Position numbers and translations under genes: made by a program. From positions 3,907,561-3,965,838 of the forward strand of contig CP070666.1 in the NCBI GenBank assembly GCA_020351775.1: a DNA stretch of 58,278 nt. Direction: 5' to 3'. Position 1 is the first letter of the stretch, and every line of letters begins with the position of its first letter. Below, piece by piece: positions 35,056-43,485 of this stretch. The notes beneath the pieces are model-generated. The model did not search any database and was not told where the DNA came from. It saw nothing but the letters and a program-made list of their open reading frames with translations. The DNA is from Gemmatimonadota bacterium. Its GTDB lineage: Bacteria; Gemmatimonadota; Gemmatimonadetes; Gemmatimonadales; GWC2-71-9.

Positions 35056-35562
35056 GTGTCACTTCACGTAATCGAGAGAAACCAAGTAATACTCTCCGAC
35101 ATCGCCACGGTGTTCTCCTTCTTCGAAGATCCCTGCAACCTGAGTCTCATTACACCCCCGTGGCTCAACTTCAGGGTGCGTAACAGCTCTGATACGCGAA
35201 TCAAGCACGGCACCAGAATCGAGTACACTATTCGATGGTACGGCCTGCCGATGAAGTGGGTGTCCCTGATCGACCGGTACGAGCCGGGCGTCTGTTTCGC
35301 GGATCGGATGGTACAGGGACCCTATCGATCGTGGCATCACATCCACAGCTTAAAACCGGTTCCCCGAGGAGTAGAGATGCTCGACCGTGTCGAGTACGAG
35401 ATGCCATTGGCAGCGCTGGGCAGTATTGCGCACGCGCTGTTGGTCAAGCGGCAACTGCAGTCGATATTCGACTATCGCGCCCGCAGGGTCAGTGAGCTGT
35501 TCGGGCAGCACACACCCGCCCGAAGTGTGCTCCGTCCCGTGCCGCACTCATCTGGCAGGTGA
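35056..35562 (+). CDS. SRPBCC-family ligand-binding protein
   Basis: 168 residues. The START/SRPBCC fold shows in SLHVIERNQVILSDIATVFSFFEDPCNL, ITPPWLNFRVRN, GTRIEYTIRWYGLPMKWVSLIDRYEPG, FADRMVQGPYRSWHHIHSL and the long C-terminal helix IFDYRARRVSELFG. Such proteins bind hydrophobic ligands. The GTG start has AGGAG nine bases upstream; an in-frame ATG at 35014 lies within the hairpin. It is in line with the fasciclin gene. Similar SRPBCC genes accompany carH/litR in other bacteria, in my recollection, which supports a role in the same light response. Confidence 0.8.
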   Translation: MSLHVIERNQVILSDIATVFSFFEDPCNLSLITPPWLNFRVRNSSDTRIKHGTRIEYTIRWYGLPMKWVSLIDRYEPGVCFADRMVQGPYRSWHHIHSLKPVPRGVEMLDRVEYEMPLAALGSIAHALLVKRQLQSIFDYRARRVSELFGQHTPARSVLRPVPHSSGR

Positions 35563-35573
35563 GCGAGACGTTG

Positions 35574-36614
35574 TCACCCTGCGTCAGGTACATGCCCGGG
35601 CGCACGTTCGGTTAACGGTTCGCCCGATGATGCAGCACGCAGCGACCCAACGCTGTCGAACCGCCGCTGGATCAGGCCCAGCTGCCGTTCGGTTTCGTCG
35701 TACTGCTTCACGGCGTTAGACAAGTGCCGGCCCACGAGCTCGTAGGCGCGCTCGAATTGGCTCAGCTGTTGCTGGAGACCGGCCAAAGAGTCGAGGATCT
35801 CTCTAGCTCGCTCTTCCACCTCAAGGCCCCGCAACCCATGCAGGATCGCAACCAGATAGGCGTACAGCGTGTTGGGTGATACCGGGATTACCTTCCGCTC
35901 CAACGCGTAGGAAGACAGACCAGGCTCCCCCGCGTCGCCGCGACTGGCGATCACTGCCTCGTAATAGACGTTCTCCGCCGGGATGTACATCAGGGCGAAG
36001 TTGTAGGTCCCCTCATCGGGCCGGATGTACTTGGCAGCGATCTGGTCCACCCGCTCCCTGAGGCTACGGTTGAAAGCCTTGCGCTCGCGAGCCTCGTCAC
36101 TCGCGGCAGCGCTGAGCATTCGCTGGCAAGCTTCGAGCGGAAACTTGGAGTCAATTGGCACCAACTTGTCGCCGACTTTAACCACGGCATCAACACGATC
36201 CCCAGACCTGAAACCGTGCTGCAGATCGTACAGTGCGGACGGAAAGACCTGCCGCAGCAGTTCCTCGAGCCAGACCTCACCCAATGTGCCTCGCAATCTT
36301 GGAACTCGCAGTAGCTCCTGCACTTCCGTCACAGCCTTACCCGTGTTCTCAAGCCGCGTGGTGGCTTCCGCAAGCCTGACCAGCTGCTGCTGCACTTCGG
36401 TCAGCGATCGCGCCTGCTCGGCGCTGCCCTCGGCCAGAGCACGTGGCACCTCATGCTGTGCCATGGCAACCGTATCGAGGCGAGTCCTCAGCTCAATCAA
36501 CTGTTGCTGCAGCAGCGCCAGATCGCGCTTGCCTCCGCCCCTCAGTTGCAGCCCCAACAAGACAACTGATAGAAAGATGACGATTAGCAGGAGAACAATG
36601 GTGAAGGTGCCCAC
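35574..36614 (-). CDS. rmuC: RmuC-family DNA recombination/nuclease-like protein
   Basis: 346 residues from a GTG start. An N-terminal membrane segment (about 3-24) and a coiled coil (to about 100) precede the RmuC core: LRGTLGEVWLEELLRQVFP, VPIDSKFPLEACQRML with the PD-(D/E)XK-like Asp-Ser-Lys motif, YNFALMYIPAENVYYEAVI and VIPVSPNTLYAYL. It limits inversion at short repeats in E. coli. Convergent with the SRPBCC gene (11 bases apart); 109 bases downstream of dut. Confidence 0.9.
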   Translation of the reverse strand: MGTFTIVLLLIVIFLSVVLLGLQLRGGGKRDLALLQQQLIELRTRLDTVAMAQHEVPRALAEGSAEQARSLTEVQQQLVRLAEATTRLENTGKAVTEVQELLRVPRLRGTLGEVWLEELLRQVFPSALYDLQHGFRSGDRVDAVVKVGDKLVPIDSKFPLEACQRMLSAAASDEARERKAFNRSLRERVDQIAAKYIRPDEGTYNFALMYIPAENVYYEAVIASRGDAGEPGLSSYALERKVIPVSPNTLYAYLVAILHGLRGLEVEERAREILDSLAGLQQQLSQFERAYELVGRHLSNAVKQYDETERQLGLIQRRFDSVGSLRAASSGEPLTERAPGHVPDAG

Positions 36615-36723
36615 CGAATGATGATCTCCGTCGAAGTGGTCTCAAGTTATGATTGATCTGCAGTTGCGGGCGACGCTGCACCGGAGCGAACCCGATTCAC
36701 CAGTGATACTGTACGGCTGCGCG

Positions 36724-37236
36724 CTATGACTCACCGGTGCTCCCGAATCCTCCGCGCCGGTCGGTGGAGACCCCCACCTCCCCCGGCTCCCATTCCAGTA
36801 CCGCGAATCGATTCAAGATCACCTGAGCGATTCTCTCACCGTGCTCGATAGCGGCAGACCGACGCGAGTCGTTGCGAAGCATGATGAGCCATTCATCCGG
36901 GTAGTCCGCGTCTATCGTCCCGGGCGCGTTGGGAAGTATCAGGCCACGCTTGAACGCTATCGAAGACCGGATCCTGACCTGCGCCTCATATCCCCGGGGC
37001 ACACGGGCCTTGAATCCGGTAGGCACCAGCGCGGTGTCTCCCGGTTCCAGCTGGAGGCGTCCTGCGACAGTCCGCACCTCGTCCGTTGCTCCATTCGCGC
37101 CGCGTCTGATCCGGACAGACCGGCCCCTCAGATACGCGCGAACATCATAACCCGCCGATCCCTCCGTCTCACGGGCCGGAACGGTCACATCGTCGCTGAG
37201 GGCGTGGAACACAATCTTAGGAATACCCTCGTCCAT
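36724..37236 (-). CDS. dut: dUTP diphosphatase
   Basis: 170 residues, trimeric type. Hydrolyses dUTP to dUMP. The five motifs are visible: EGSAGYDVRA; VPTGFKARVPRGYEAQVRIRSS split across motif 2; FKRGLILPNAPGTIDADYPDEW as motif 3; RIAQVILNR as motif 4; and the P-loop-like C-terminus RRGGFGSTGES. About 20 extra residues (GRSVRIRRGANGATDEVR) separate motifs 1 and 2. Starts six bases after the ribbon-helix-helix gene. Confidence 0.94.
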   Translation of the reverse strand: MDEGIPKIVFHALSDDVTVPARETEGSAGYDVRAYLRGRSVRIRRGANGATDEVRTVAGRLQLEPGDTALVPTGFKARVPRGYEAQVRIRSSIAFKRGLILPNAPGTIDADYPDEWLIMLRNDSRRSAAIEHGERIAQVILNRFAVLEWEPGEVGVSTDRRGGFGSTGES

Positions 37237-37242
37237 GGCAGG

Positions 37243-37410
37243 CTACCGATCCTCCTCGGCACTCTTGAATCTTCCAGCCTGTTGCAGTGACCGCCGCAAC
37301 AGGAACTCGATCTGGCCGTTCAGGCTGCGCAGATCGTCATTTGCCCAGCGCTGAACGGCCTCGAGAAGCTTGCGATCGATCCGTATCAAGAACGGCTTTC
37401 GATCTGACAC
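37243..37410 (-). CDS. Small ribbon-helix-helix (Arc-like) DNA-binding protein
   Basis: 55 residues from a GTG start. The sequence [21 protein letters not shown] followed by a second helix [13 protein letters not shown] has the beta-helix-helix pattern of Arc/CopG regulators: alternating residues in FLIRI for the DNA-contact ribbon, then two helices with the 'N.QIE.LLR..L' ending. It lies six bases after the SPFH gene and six before dut. Tandem ATGATAT-type sites over the operon's promoter make it a candidate autoregulator. Confidence 0.75.
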   Translation of the reverse strand: MSDRKPFLIRIDRKLLEAVQRWANDDLRSLNGQIEFLLRRSLQQAGRFKSAEEDR

Positions 37411-37416
37411 GATCGC

Positions 37417-38286
37417 TCACTGGTATATCGTTCCAGTGTTCACCACAGGCTGCGTACCCCGATCCGAGCAGAGAACCGTGAGCAGGTTGCTGACCATCGC
37501 AGCTTTCCGCTCCTCATCGAGTTCGATGATCTCCTGCTTGGACAGATAGTCCAATGCCAGATCCACCATCCCCACTGCCCCCTCGACAATCTTCGTCCGC
37601 GCTGCCACGACTGCACTCGCCTGCTGTCGTTGCAGCATGGCACCAGCGATCTCGGGTGAATACGCCAGGTGGCTGATTCTGGCCTCGAGCACCTCGACAC
37701 CGGCCTTCTCCAACCGCGCCTGAACCTCTCCTTTGAGTTGCTCCGAGATCTGGTTGGTATGGCTACTCAAGGCCACGTCGCCGTGATCGTGGGCGTCGTA
37801 TGGGTAGTCGGTAGCTAGGTTGCGGACGGCGGCTTCACTCTGTACGTGCACGTAGTTCACGTAGTCATCGACTTCGAACATCGCCTCGGCCGTGTCGACC
37901 ACCTTCCATACGACGACGCATCCAATCTCGATCGGGTTGCTGTTGGCGTCGTTGACCTTGAGCTTGCCGGTCTCGAAGTTGCGCACCCGGAGCGAGATCT
38001 TGTGCTTCGCGTAGAACGGGTTGGCCCACCTGAGGCCAGGCGTCCTGACCGTGCCCACGTAGCTGCCAAACAGCTGCAACACCCGGGCTTCGTTGGGATT
38101 GACGACGAAGAGTCCACCCCAAAACACGAACAGCACCGTCCACACCAACGAGGCCGCAATGATCCCAACCACCTGCTGATCAATGATCGCCATGACCCCC
38201 CACGCGGTAGCACCGATGTGCAGAATCAGCAGTGCAACCAGCGCGATGAAGCCAGAGGCCACCCGGCGTTCAAGTTCGCGAAACAT
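37417..38286 (-). CDS. SPFH/band-7 (stomatin-like) membrane protein
   Basis: 289 residues. Two N-terminal membrane segments (about 11-33 and 37-60), then a complete SPFH domain: [28 protein letters not shown] (seen in parts), [32 protein letters not shown], the [10 protein letters not shown] segment, and [38 protein letters not shown]. The C-terminus ends with [31 protein letters not shown]. Scaffold or protease-regulating role inferred from the family. A perfect AAGGAGGTG ribosome site precedes the ATG. First gene of the SPFH-RHH-dut operon. Confidence 0.9.
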   Translation of the reverse strand: MFRELERRVASGFIALVALLILHIGATAWGVMAIIDQQVVGIIAASLVWTVLFVFWGGLFVVNPNEARVLQLFGSYVGTVRTPGLRWANPFYAKHKISLRVRNFETGKLKVNDANSNPIEIGCVVVWKVVDTAEAMFEVDDYVNYVHVQSEAAVRNLATDYPYDAHDHGDVALSSHTNQISEQLKGEVQARLEKAGVEVLEARISHLAYSPEIAGAMLQRQQASAVVAARTKIVEGAVGMVDLALDYLSKQEIIELDEERKAAMVSNLLTVLCSDRGTQPVVNTGTIYQ

Positions 38287-38300
38287 GACCCACCTCCTTT

Positions 38301-38340
38301 ATGATATTGGTATGATATCATAATGATTACATCTCTGCAA
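38301..38340 (-). promoter_or_regulatory. Promoter and candidate operator of the SPFH-RHH-dut operon
   Basis: Minus-strand TTGCAG (38340-38335), 17-base spacer, TATCAT (38317-38312, 5 of 6). The -10 lies within the perfect palindrome ATGATATCAT (38312-38321), and a further ATGATAT half-site occupies 38301-38307 at the start site. Sites placed there would block transcription when occupied; the RHH product of the operon is the natural candidate. Confidence 0.6.
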
Positions 38341-38573
38341 GTGGTTTGGACCTACCCAGGTTCCCAGATCATCCAAGCCTTCGTGGCAGGCCTCAAACAC
38401 AGTGCGGCCGATACGCTCAGCTAGCAGTCATTCCTGCATTAGGACACGTCGCCATTCGTTCGGACCGTGACGTTTGCGGGTGCCCGCGCGTACGCGCCAC
38501 TAGACATCCGTTTGGAAACGTCGTATCCCTCCGTCTGTCCCAGCTCTCAAACAGCACAAGTTCGGAGGTACCG

Positions 38574-41024
38574 ATGCGTTATTTCGCTGCGGTCGTGTTG
38601 GCAGGTTCGTTGTTGCTGCCCTGGCAAGCATCAGCCCAGGAATCCGTCTCCAGGTATACCAGAGACCTTGAGAAACGCGAGGGGTACTTCACGCTGTATT
38701 GGGATGCACAGGAAGCGCGCCTCCTGCTCGAGATCTCTCGCTTCGGCGAGGAGTTTCTCTATCTCACGTCGCTCGCTACCGGCGTTGGCAGCAGCCGGCT
38801 GGGATTGGACCGCGGTACCATCGCGGACGCCGCGATTGCCCGGTTCGAGCGGGCCGGCAATAAGGTGCTACTGGTACTCGCCAATCCGCGGTTTCGCGCC
38901 GACAACACGGACAACACCTCACTCATCCGGTCAGTCGAAGAGTCGTTCCCGACATCGACCGTCGCAGCGTTCGAAGTGCTGGCTGAGGACGAGGATGGAA
39001 CTGTCGTGGTGGACGCCACCAGGCACTTTATGACAGACCACGTCGGAGTGATCCAACGACTCGACGCAGCAAACCAGGGCTCGTTCAGCTTGGACCGTGA
39101 CCGGAGTGCCATCTACCATCCCCGCACCAAGGCATTCCCTGTCAACACCGAGGTTGAGGTTGCCCTGACGTTCACCAGCCCCAAACCCGGATCGTTGATC
39201 CGCTCGCATGCGCCCGACGGAAGGGCCATTACACTGCGGCAGCATCATTCCTTGGCACAACTGCCCGACGACGGCTTCCGGCCCAGGCCCGGCGATCCCC
39301 ACATCGGAGTGCTTGGAATCAGCTACTTCGACTTTGCCCAACCGTTCGACGCCAAGTATGCGTCCCGTTACATCATGCGCCACCGGCTCGAGAAGGCAGA
39401 TCCGAGCGCCCGCCTAAGTGAGCCCGTCGAGCCAATCGTCTACTATCTGGACGCTGGTATCCCGGAGCCGTACCGCACCGCGTTCCGCGAAGGTGCGCTG
39501 TGGTGGAACGACGTCTTTGAGGCTGCCGGTTTCACCAACGCATTCCGCATTGAAGATATGCCGGACGGTATGGACCCGATGGACGCCCGCTACAACGTCA
39601 TACAATGGGTGCACCGCAGCGACGCAGGGTCATCCATCGGCCCTTCCTTGGTCGATCCTCGCACCGGCGAGATCGTCAAGGCCGCCGTTCGCATGGACTC
39701 ATATCGTTCGTTGACGGACTTCAACATCTATGCAGGCACGTTGCCATCGGCTACCGAGATGGGCGACGTAATACTCTCCGACTGGTATGCATCGCTAGAC
39801 CCGAACATCAGCCCCGAAGAGTTTGTGATGGCGCGGCGGCGCCAGCATGCCGCGCACGAGGTGGGACACACACTCGGCCTATCGCACAATTTCATTGCTG
39901 CCAGTTATGGGCGAGCCTCGGTAATGGATTACCCGGCACCGCTGATCAAACTAACAGATGGACAAATCGACTTGTCCAATGCGTACCGCAATGGGCCGGG
40001 AGCGTATGACTCGGTGGCCATTCGCTATGCCTACACGGAGTTTTCACCGGAGCAGGAAGAGGCCGGTCTCAAGGCAATAGTTGATGAGGCCATTGCGGGT
40101 GGCATCGCGTTCAACGCCGACGGCGACAACGCCAGCTGGGGTTCATACCCCGAGGTCACTCAATGGATCAACGGCGCAGATCCCGTCGCCGAGCTCACCA
40201 GAGTTCTCGAGGTACGCCGTTTCCTGATCGATCGATTCGATGAGTCGGCGATCCGCGAAGGCGAGCCCATGGCGTGGCTCAACCAGCGGTTCGCTCCGGT
40301 CTACTTGCATCACCGCTATACATTGGAGGCCGCCATCAAAGCGATTGGTGGGATGGAGTACCGCTACGCCGTGAGGGGCGACGGGTTAGCTCCGAATCAG
40401 ATAATCGATCCGCAACGTCAGCGTCAGGCTCTGGAAGTGGTACTCGATGCCCTGGAGCCAGAACAGCTTGCCGTGCCCGACAGAGTGCTGGACCTGATGG
40501 CACCTCGGGCCTATGGCTATGCCCGCGACAACTGGTATCTCGGGAGCAAGGCCGCTCCAGCTTTCGATCAAATAGGAGCAGCCCGCACACTGGCAACCAT
40601 GGCCATCGAGCAGATCCTTGCGCCGCAGCGTATCGCACGTCTGGTGGCGTTCAATGCCAGAGACAACGCCTCTCCCGCCCCGGAAGAGGTCATCGCCCGC
40701 ACCGTCGAGCGAACTTGGGGTGCGCCGCGCGGCGGCCCCGGAGCAACCTACCGCAGGGTGGTGCAGCGTGTCGTGGTAGATGAACTCATCGACCTAGCTG
40801 CCGACACAGCCGCCACTGTCGAGTCCCGCGCTGCTGCCGAGTGGGGACTTAGGCGCATCGCGGAGATGATCCAGACACGCATAGTGCGCTTGCCGGAGGA
40901 GGAGGCCCACCATACGATGGCCGCGGCCGATATTAGACGCTTCCTGGACCGCCCCGATGCAACCGTCATACGGAGCGTGCCGCTCGCACCGCCGCCCGCT
41001 GCACCGATAGGCGGTGGGCACTAG
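38574..41024 (+). CDS. Secreted zinc-dependent metalloprotease (DUF5117/DUF4953 type)
   Basis: 816 residues, signal peptide ending ASAQ. The N-terminal half has DUF5117-type sequence (REGYFTLYWDAQEARLLLEI, FLYLTSLATGVGSSRLGLDRG). The metzincin-like zinc site is HAAHEVGHTLGLSHNF, with three His and catalytic Glu, followed by the Met-turn ASVMDYPAP. The remainder is the helical DUF4953-like part with repeated WLNQRFAPVYLHHRY elements. GGAGG precedes the ATG; the frame runs upstream to 38346 without a signal. Proteins of this type are abundant in Bacteroidota and Gemmatimonadota. Substrate unknown. Confidence 0.92.
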   Translation: MRYFAAVVLAGSLLLPWQASAQESVSRYTRDLEKREGYFTLYWDAQEARLLLEISRFGEEFLYLTSLATGVGSSRLGLDRGTIADAAIARFERAGNKVLLVLANPRFRADNTDNTSLIRSVEESFPTSTVAAFEVLAEDEDGTVVVDATRHFMTDHVGVIQRLDAANQGSFSLDRDRSAIYHPRTKAFPVNTEVEVALTFTSPKPGSLIRSHAPDGRAITLRQHHSLAQLPDDGFRPRPGDPHIGVLGISYFDFAQPFDAKYASRYIMRHRLEKADPSARLSEPVEPIVYYLDAGIPEPYRTAFREGALWWNDVFEAAGFTNAFRIEDMPDGMDPMDARYNVIQWVHRSDAGSSIGPSLVDPRTGEIVKAAVRMDSYRSLTDFNIYAGTLPSATEMGDVILSDWYASLDPNISPEEFVMARRRQHAAHEVGHTLGLSHNFIAASYGRASVMDYPAPLIKLTDGQIDLSNAYRNGPGAYDSVAIRYAYTEFSPEQEEAGLKAIVDEAIAGGIAFNADGDNASWGSYPEVTQWINGADPVAELTRVLEVRRFLIDRFDESAIREGEPMAWLNQRFAPVYLHHRYTLEAAIKAIGGMEYRYAVRGDGLAPNQIIDPQRQRQALEVVLDALEPEQLAVPDRVLDLMAPRAYGYARDNWYLGSKAAPAFDQIGAARTLATMAIEQILAPQRIARLVAFNARDNASPAPEEVIARTVERTWGAPRGGPGATYRRVVQRVVVDELIDLAADTAATVESRAAAEWGLRRIAEMIQTRIVRLPEEEAHHTMAAADIRRFLDRPDATVIRSVPLAPPPAAPIGGGH

Positions 41025-41302
41025 GTCCCGAGCGGTGAGCCTCCAACCGGTGGCAGTCATGAGGGGGCTTCCGGCCTGGCGAGGCCACGTTGGCCCAGCG
41101 AGCGCGAACACCGGGCGGGTACGACTGCCCGATGTGCACATCAGCCAACCGCTCACTGCTCCCCGCTCCTCGAACACAGGCCCCGCCGGCTCCCCGATTG
41201 AGCGGCCGTTCCCGGAGCACTGCTGCGCTAACATCCGCAGCCGGCCGACGTCTAACGCACGGACATCAGAACCGTCCCGTAGGGACTGGGGAGGGAGGAA
41301 CA

Positions 41303-41914
41303 ATGAGACACGCAGCACAGATCACGCTGACAGCCCTGCTCTCAGCCACGATGGCCAGCACCGGCGTGGCGCAGTGGGGGCCTAGGGGAGCTGGATACGG
41401 ATTCGGCATGAGGAGCTGGGTGCTATACGAAGGCGGTGTCGACAGCCTGGCGACGAGGATCGAGCTCACCGAGCAGCAACGGAGCCAGCTCACCGAACTG
41501 GCCCAGGCGTTCCGCGAGGAGAACTCGGACGCCGTTGAGCGAATGAACAACATGCGGGCCGAGATAGCCGCCCTGTCAACCGAAGATCAGCAGCCCACTC
41601 GCTCAGCCTTGGCCCGGATAGCCGAGAAGTACGACTATCCCGAACGGGACCTGAGGCCAGCTCTCTACCAACTGCACAGCGACATGAGTGGCATCATCAC
41701 CGTTCAGCAGCAGCGACAGTTGCTCCAAGCCCCCGCTCGGGGGTTCGCCGGGGTCGGAGTCCCTCCGGCATACGGGGTCCGTGGTGGCGGCTATGGACGC
41801 TTCGCTCCCGCACCCAGATTCAGCCAGCGCGGCGGGCGCAGCTTCATCCGGGGCGGACGCTGGGGACAGCGGCCACGAACGAGGTGGTACCGCCGGCCAC
41901 CGCTGGAGCCCTAA
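41303..41914 (+). CDS. Spy/CpxP-like periplasmic protein with Arg/Gly-rich tail
   Basis: 203 residues. Signal peptide ending STGVAQ. The middle contains the LTxxQ-type motif LTEQQRSQLTELAQAF followed by a long charged helix, then a second helix pair DMSGIITVQQQRQLL, as in Spy/CpxP chaperones. From about residue 145 the tail is Gly/Arg/Phe/Pro-rich (RGGGYGRFAPAPRF, RGGRSFIRGGRWGQRP), low-complexity and strongly basic, not found in E. coli Spy. GGGAGGA lies just before the ATG. A hairpin terminator follows the stop. Confidence 0.7.
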   Translation: MRHAAQITLTALLSATMASTGVAQWGPRGAGYGFGMRSWVLYEGGVDSLATRIELTEQQRSQLTELAQAFREENSDAVERMNNMRAEIAALSTEDQQPTRSALARIAEKYDYPERDLRPALYQLHSDMSGIITVQQQRQLLQAPARGFAGVGVPPAYGVRGGGYGRFAPAPRFSQRGGRSFIRGGRWGQRPRTRWYRRPPLEP

Positions 41915-41927
41915 TCAGCTTGCGGGT

Positions 41928-41956
41928 CGTGAGTGGGCCAGTCCACGCCACTCACG
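41928..41956 (+). terminator. Hairpin after the Spy-like gene
   Basis: CGTGAGTGG (41928-41936) and CCACTCACG (41948-41956) form a perfect 9-bp stem with an 11-base loop, 13 bases after the stop codon. No T-run follows. Confidence 0.5.
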
Positions 41957-41978
41957 GCTCGCACTACTCACACCCCAC

Positions 41979-42392
41979 GAACTGCCGCAGCGTGCTCGCC
42001 GGGACATCCGAACGACATCCTGATTCCCTACCAACGTAGTGATGCCCTGGGCGACGAGATTCGGAGCCGCGCGGCGGCAAGCATCCGGACGCCGCAGACC
42101 GCGCAGCCAGTAAATAAGACAAGCGGCATGCTAGTGGATGTCGATGAATCCGGGGTCACCGTCTTGCCGCTCACATCAATCATCCGATCGCCCGTTGCAG
42201 CGGTCAACCGGCCGACGGCGACGATCCGATCGCCGGTGATGCCGATATCGGGGCGCTCCCATAGGTGCCCGTGCCGTCGAGGGCATGTCCGCCGAGTATC
42301 AACACGTCGAAGTGCTGAGGTTGTGCGACCATTTCCGTTGCAGGTGCCAGCGCCACGGCGAGGGGCAGAGCCACGCAGGCCAGTGATCTCAT
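41979..42392 (-). pseudogene. Decayed N-terminal remnant of an amidohydrolase (N-acyl-D-amino-acid deacylase-like)
   Basis: Reading the minus strand from the ATG at 42392 gives a signal peptide and QHFDVLILGGHALDGTG, the classic amidohydrolase opening. The frame then shifts: DIGITGDRIVAVGRLTAATG followed by DRMIDVSGKTVTP in another frame, and after a further one-base shift FIDIH, a TAG stop where Ser is expected, and later APNLVAQGITTLVGNQD. These pieces are in family order, including the start of the metal-binding FIDIHxH. At least two frameshifts and one stop are needed, and the remaining roughly 1.1 kb of such a gene is missing. So this is a dead, truncated gene. No intact copy is in the window. 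Confidence 0.75.
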
Positions 42393-42396
42393 CGAG

Positions 42397-42419
42397 CCTC
42401 CGATCTCATGAGATGGAGG
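42397..42419. promoter_or_regulatory. Palindrome just upstream of the dead amidohydrolase gene
   Basis: ATCTCATGAGAT (42403-42414) is a perfect 12-bp palindrome, flanked by CCTCC on the left and GGAGG on the right with one extra base. It may be a relic of the pseudogene's control region, and the minus-strand GGAGG (42401-42397) lies close to its start. Confidence 0.35.
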
Positions 42420-42675
42420 TGAGTACGAAGGGAAGACGGGGAGTCACTAGCCAGTCACTATGTTCCCAACCAAATGCGATATCTTGCGTGCTAATAGTTG
42501 AGCGCGATAGACGGTAAACGAATCGCTGAACAGGTCCCACACGTCCAGCGCCCTGCACCGACAGGGAGGCTCCACGTAACTGGTTAATTTACAACAGGAT
42601 AGGTTTCGAGCAGAACCGCTGGCCCGCGTCGCCGCAGCGTCACCAGCCCCACCTGCTTATCGTTAGATCCTCATC

Positions 42676-43317
42676 ATGGCTCGCTTTGACGCATTCCTGT
42701 TCGACCTCGACGGAACACTGATCGACTCGATCGACCTGATCTTCGCGTCGTACCGTCACACGCTGAGCCAACACCACGGAAGCGCTCCCCCCGACGAGGT
42801 ATGGCTGGCGGGCCTCGGGACGCCTCTGCGTCAGCAGCTGCGGCCCTTCGCCCGGAACCAAGACGAGGTGGAGGCAATGGTGGCAACCTACCGGGATTTC
42901 AACTTCGCGCATCACGATGCGATGGTACGGCCGTTTCCCGGAACCAGGGCCGCCGTGGAACAGCTGAAGGCCCGCGGACTCGGATTGGCAGTCGTCACCA
43001 GCAAAGCCCGAAACGGTCTGCAGCGCGGGCTCAACGTGTGCGGCTTGGACGACCTCTTCGAGGTTGTGGTGGCAGCAGACGATGTCACGCTGCACAAGCC
43101 CGATCCGGCACCTGTGCTGCACGCTCTCGACTTTTTGGGGGTGGAGGCAGGCCGCTCCGTGTTCGTGGGCGACTCGCCTCACGATATGGAAGCGGGCCGC
43201 CGCGCGGGAACCCGTACGGCGGCGGCCCTGTGGGGACCATTTTCGCGCGAACAACTAGCCGACCATAGCCCCGACTTCTGGTTGACTCGCACGGCTGAAG
43301 TTGTCGATCTAGCCTGA
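42676..43317 (+). CDS. HAD-family phosphatase (phosphoglycolate phosphatase/pyrophosphatase PpaX-like)
   Basis: 213 residues. Motif I DAFLFDLDGTLIDS (nucleophile Asp 10, Asp 12), motif II VVTSKARNG, motif III Lys in LHKPDPAPVL, motif IV FVGDSPHDMEAG. A helical cap lies between motifs I and II. Such enzymes dephosphorylate small phosphorylated metabolites or pyrophosphate; specificity cannot be assigned. It stands alone downstream of the amidohydrolase remnant. Confidence 0.9.
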   Translation: MARFDAFLFDLDGTLIDSIDLIFASYRHTLSQHHGSAPPDEVWLAGLGTPLRQQLRPFARNQDEVEAMVATYRDFNFAHHDAMVRPFPGTRAAVEQLKARGLGLAVVTSKARNGLQRGLNVCGLDDLFEVVVAADDVTLHKPDPAPVLHALDFLGVEAGRSVFVGDSPHDMEAGRRAGTRTAAALWGPFSREQLADHSPDFWLTRTAEVVDLA

Positions 43318-43485
43318 CTGCAGGGGAGCGGTGCCCAGCGGCCGTTCCGAAACGAGTCGGGCGGCGGCCCCGTAAGTACCGATGTCGGGGTTGTTAACAG
43401 TCCGGTTTCAACGCCGGGCCGGTTCCCTGTATCTAATGGGTCAGCCATGAGCATTCAGTTTCACTCCGCCAGGAGGCACGTGCCA

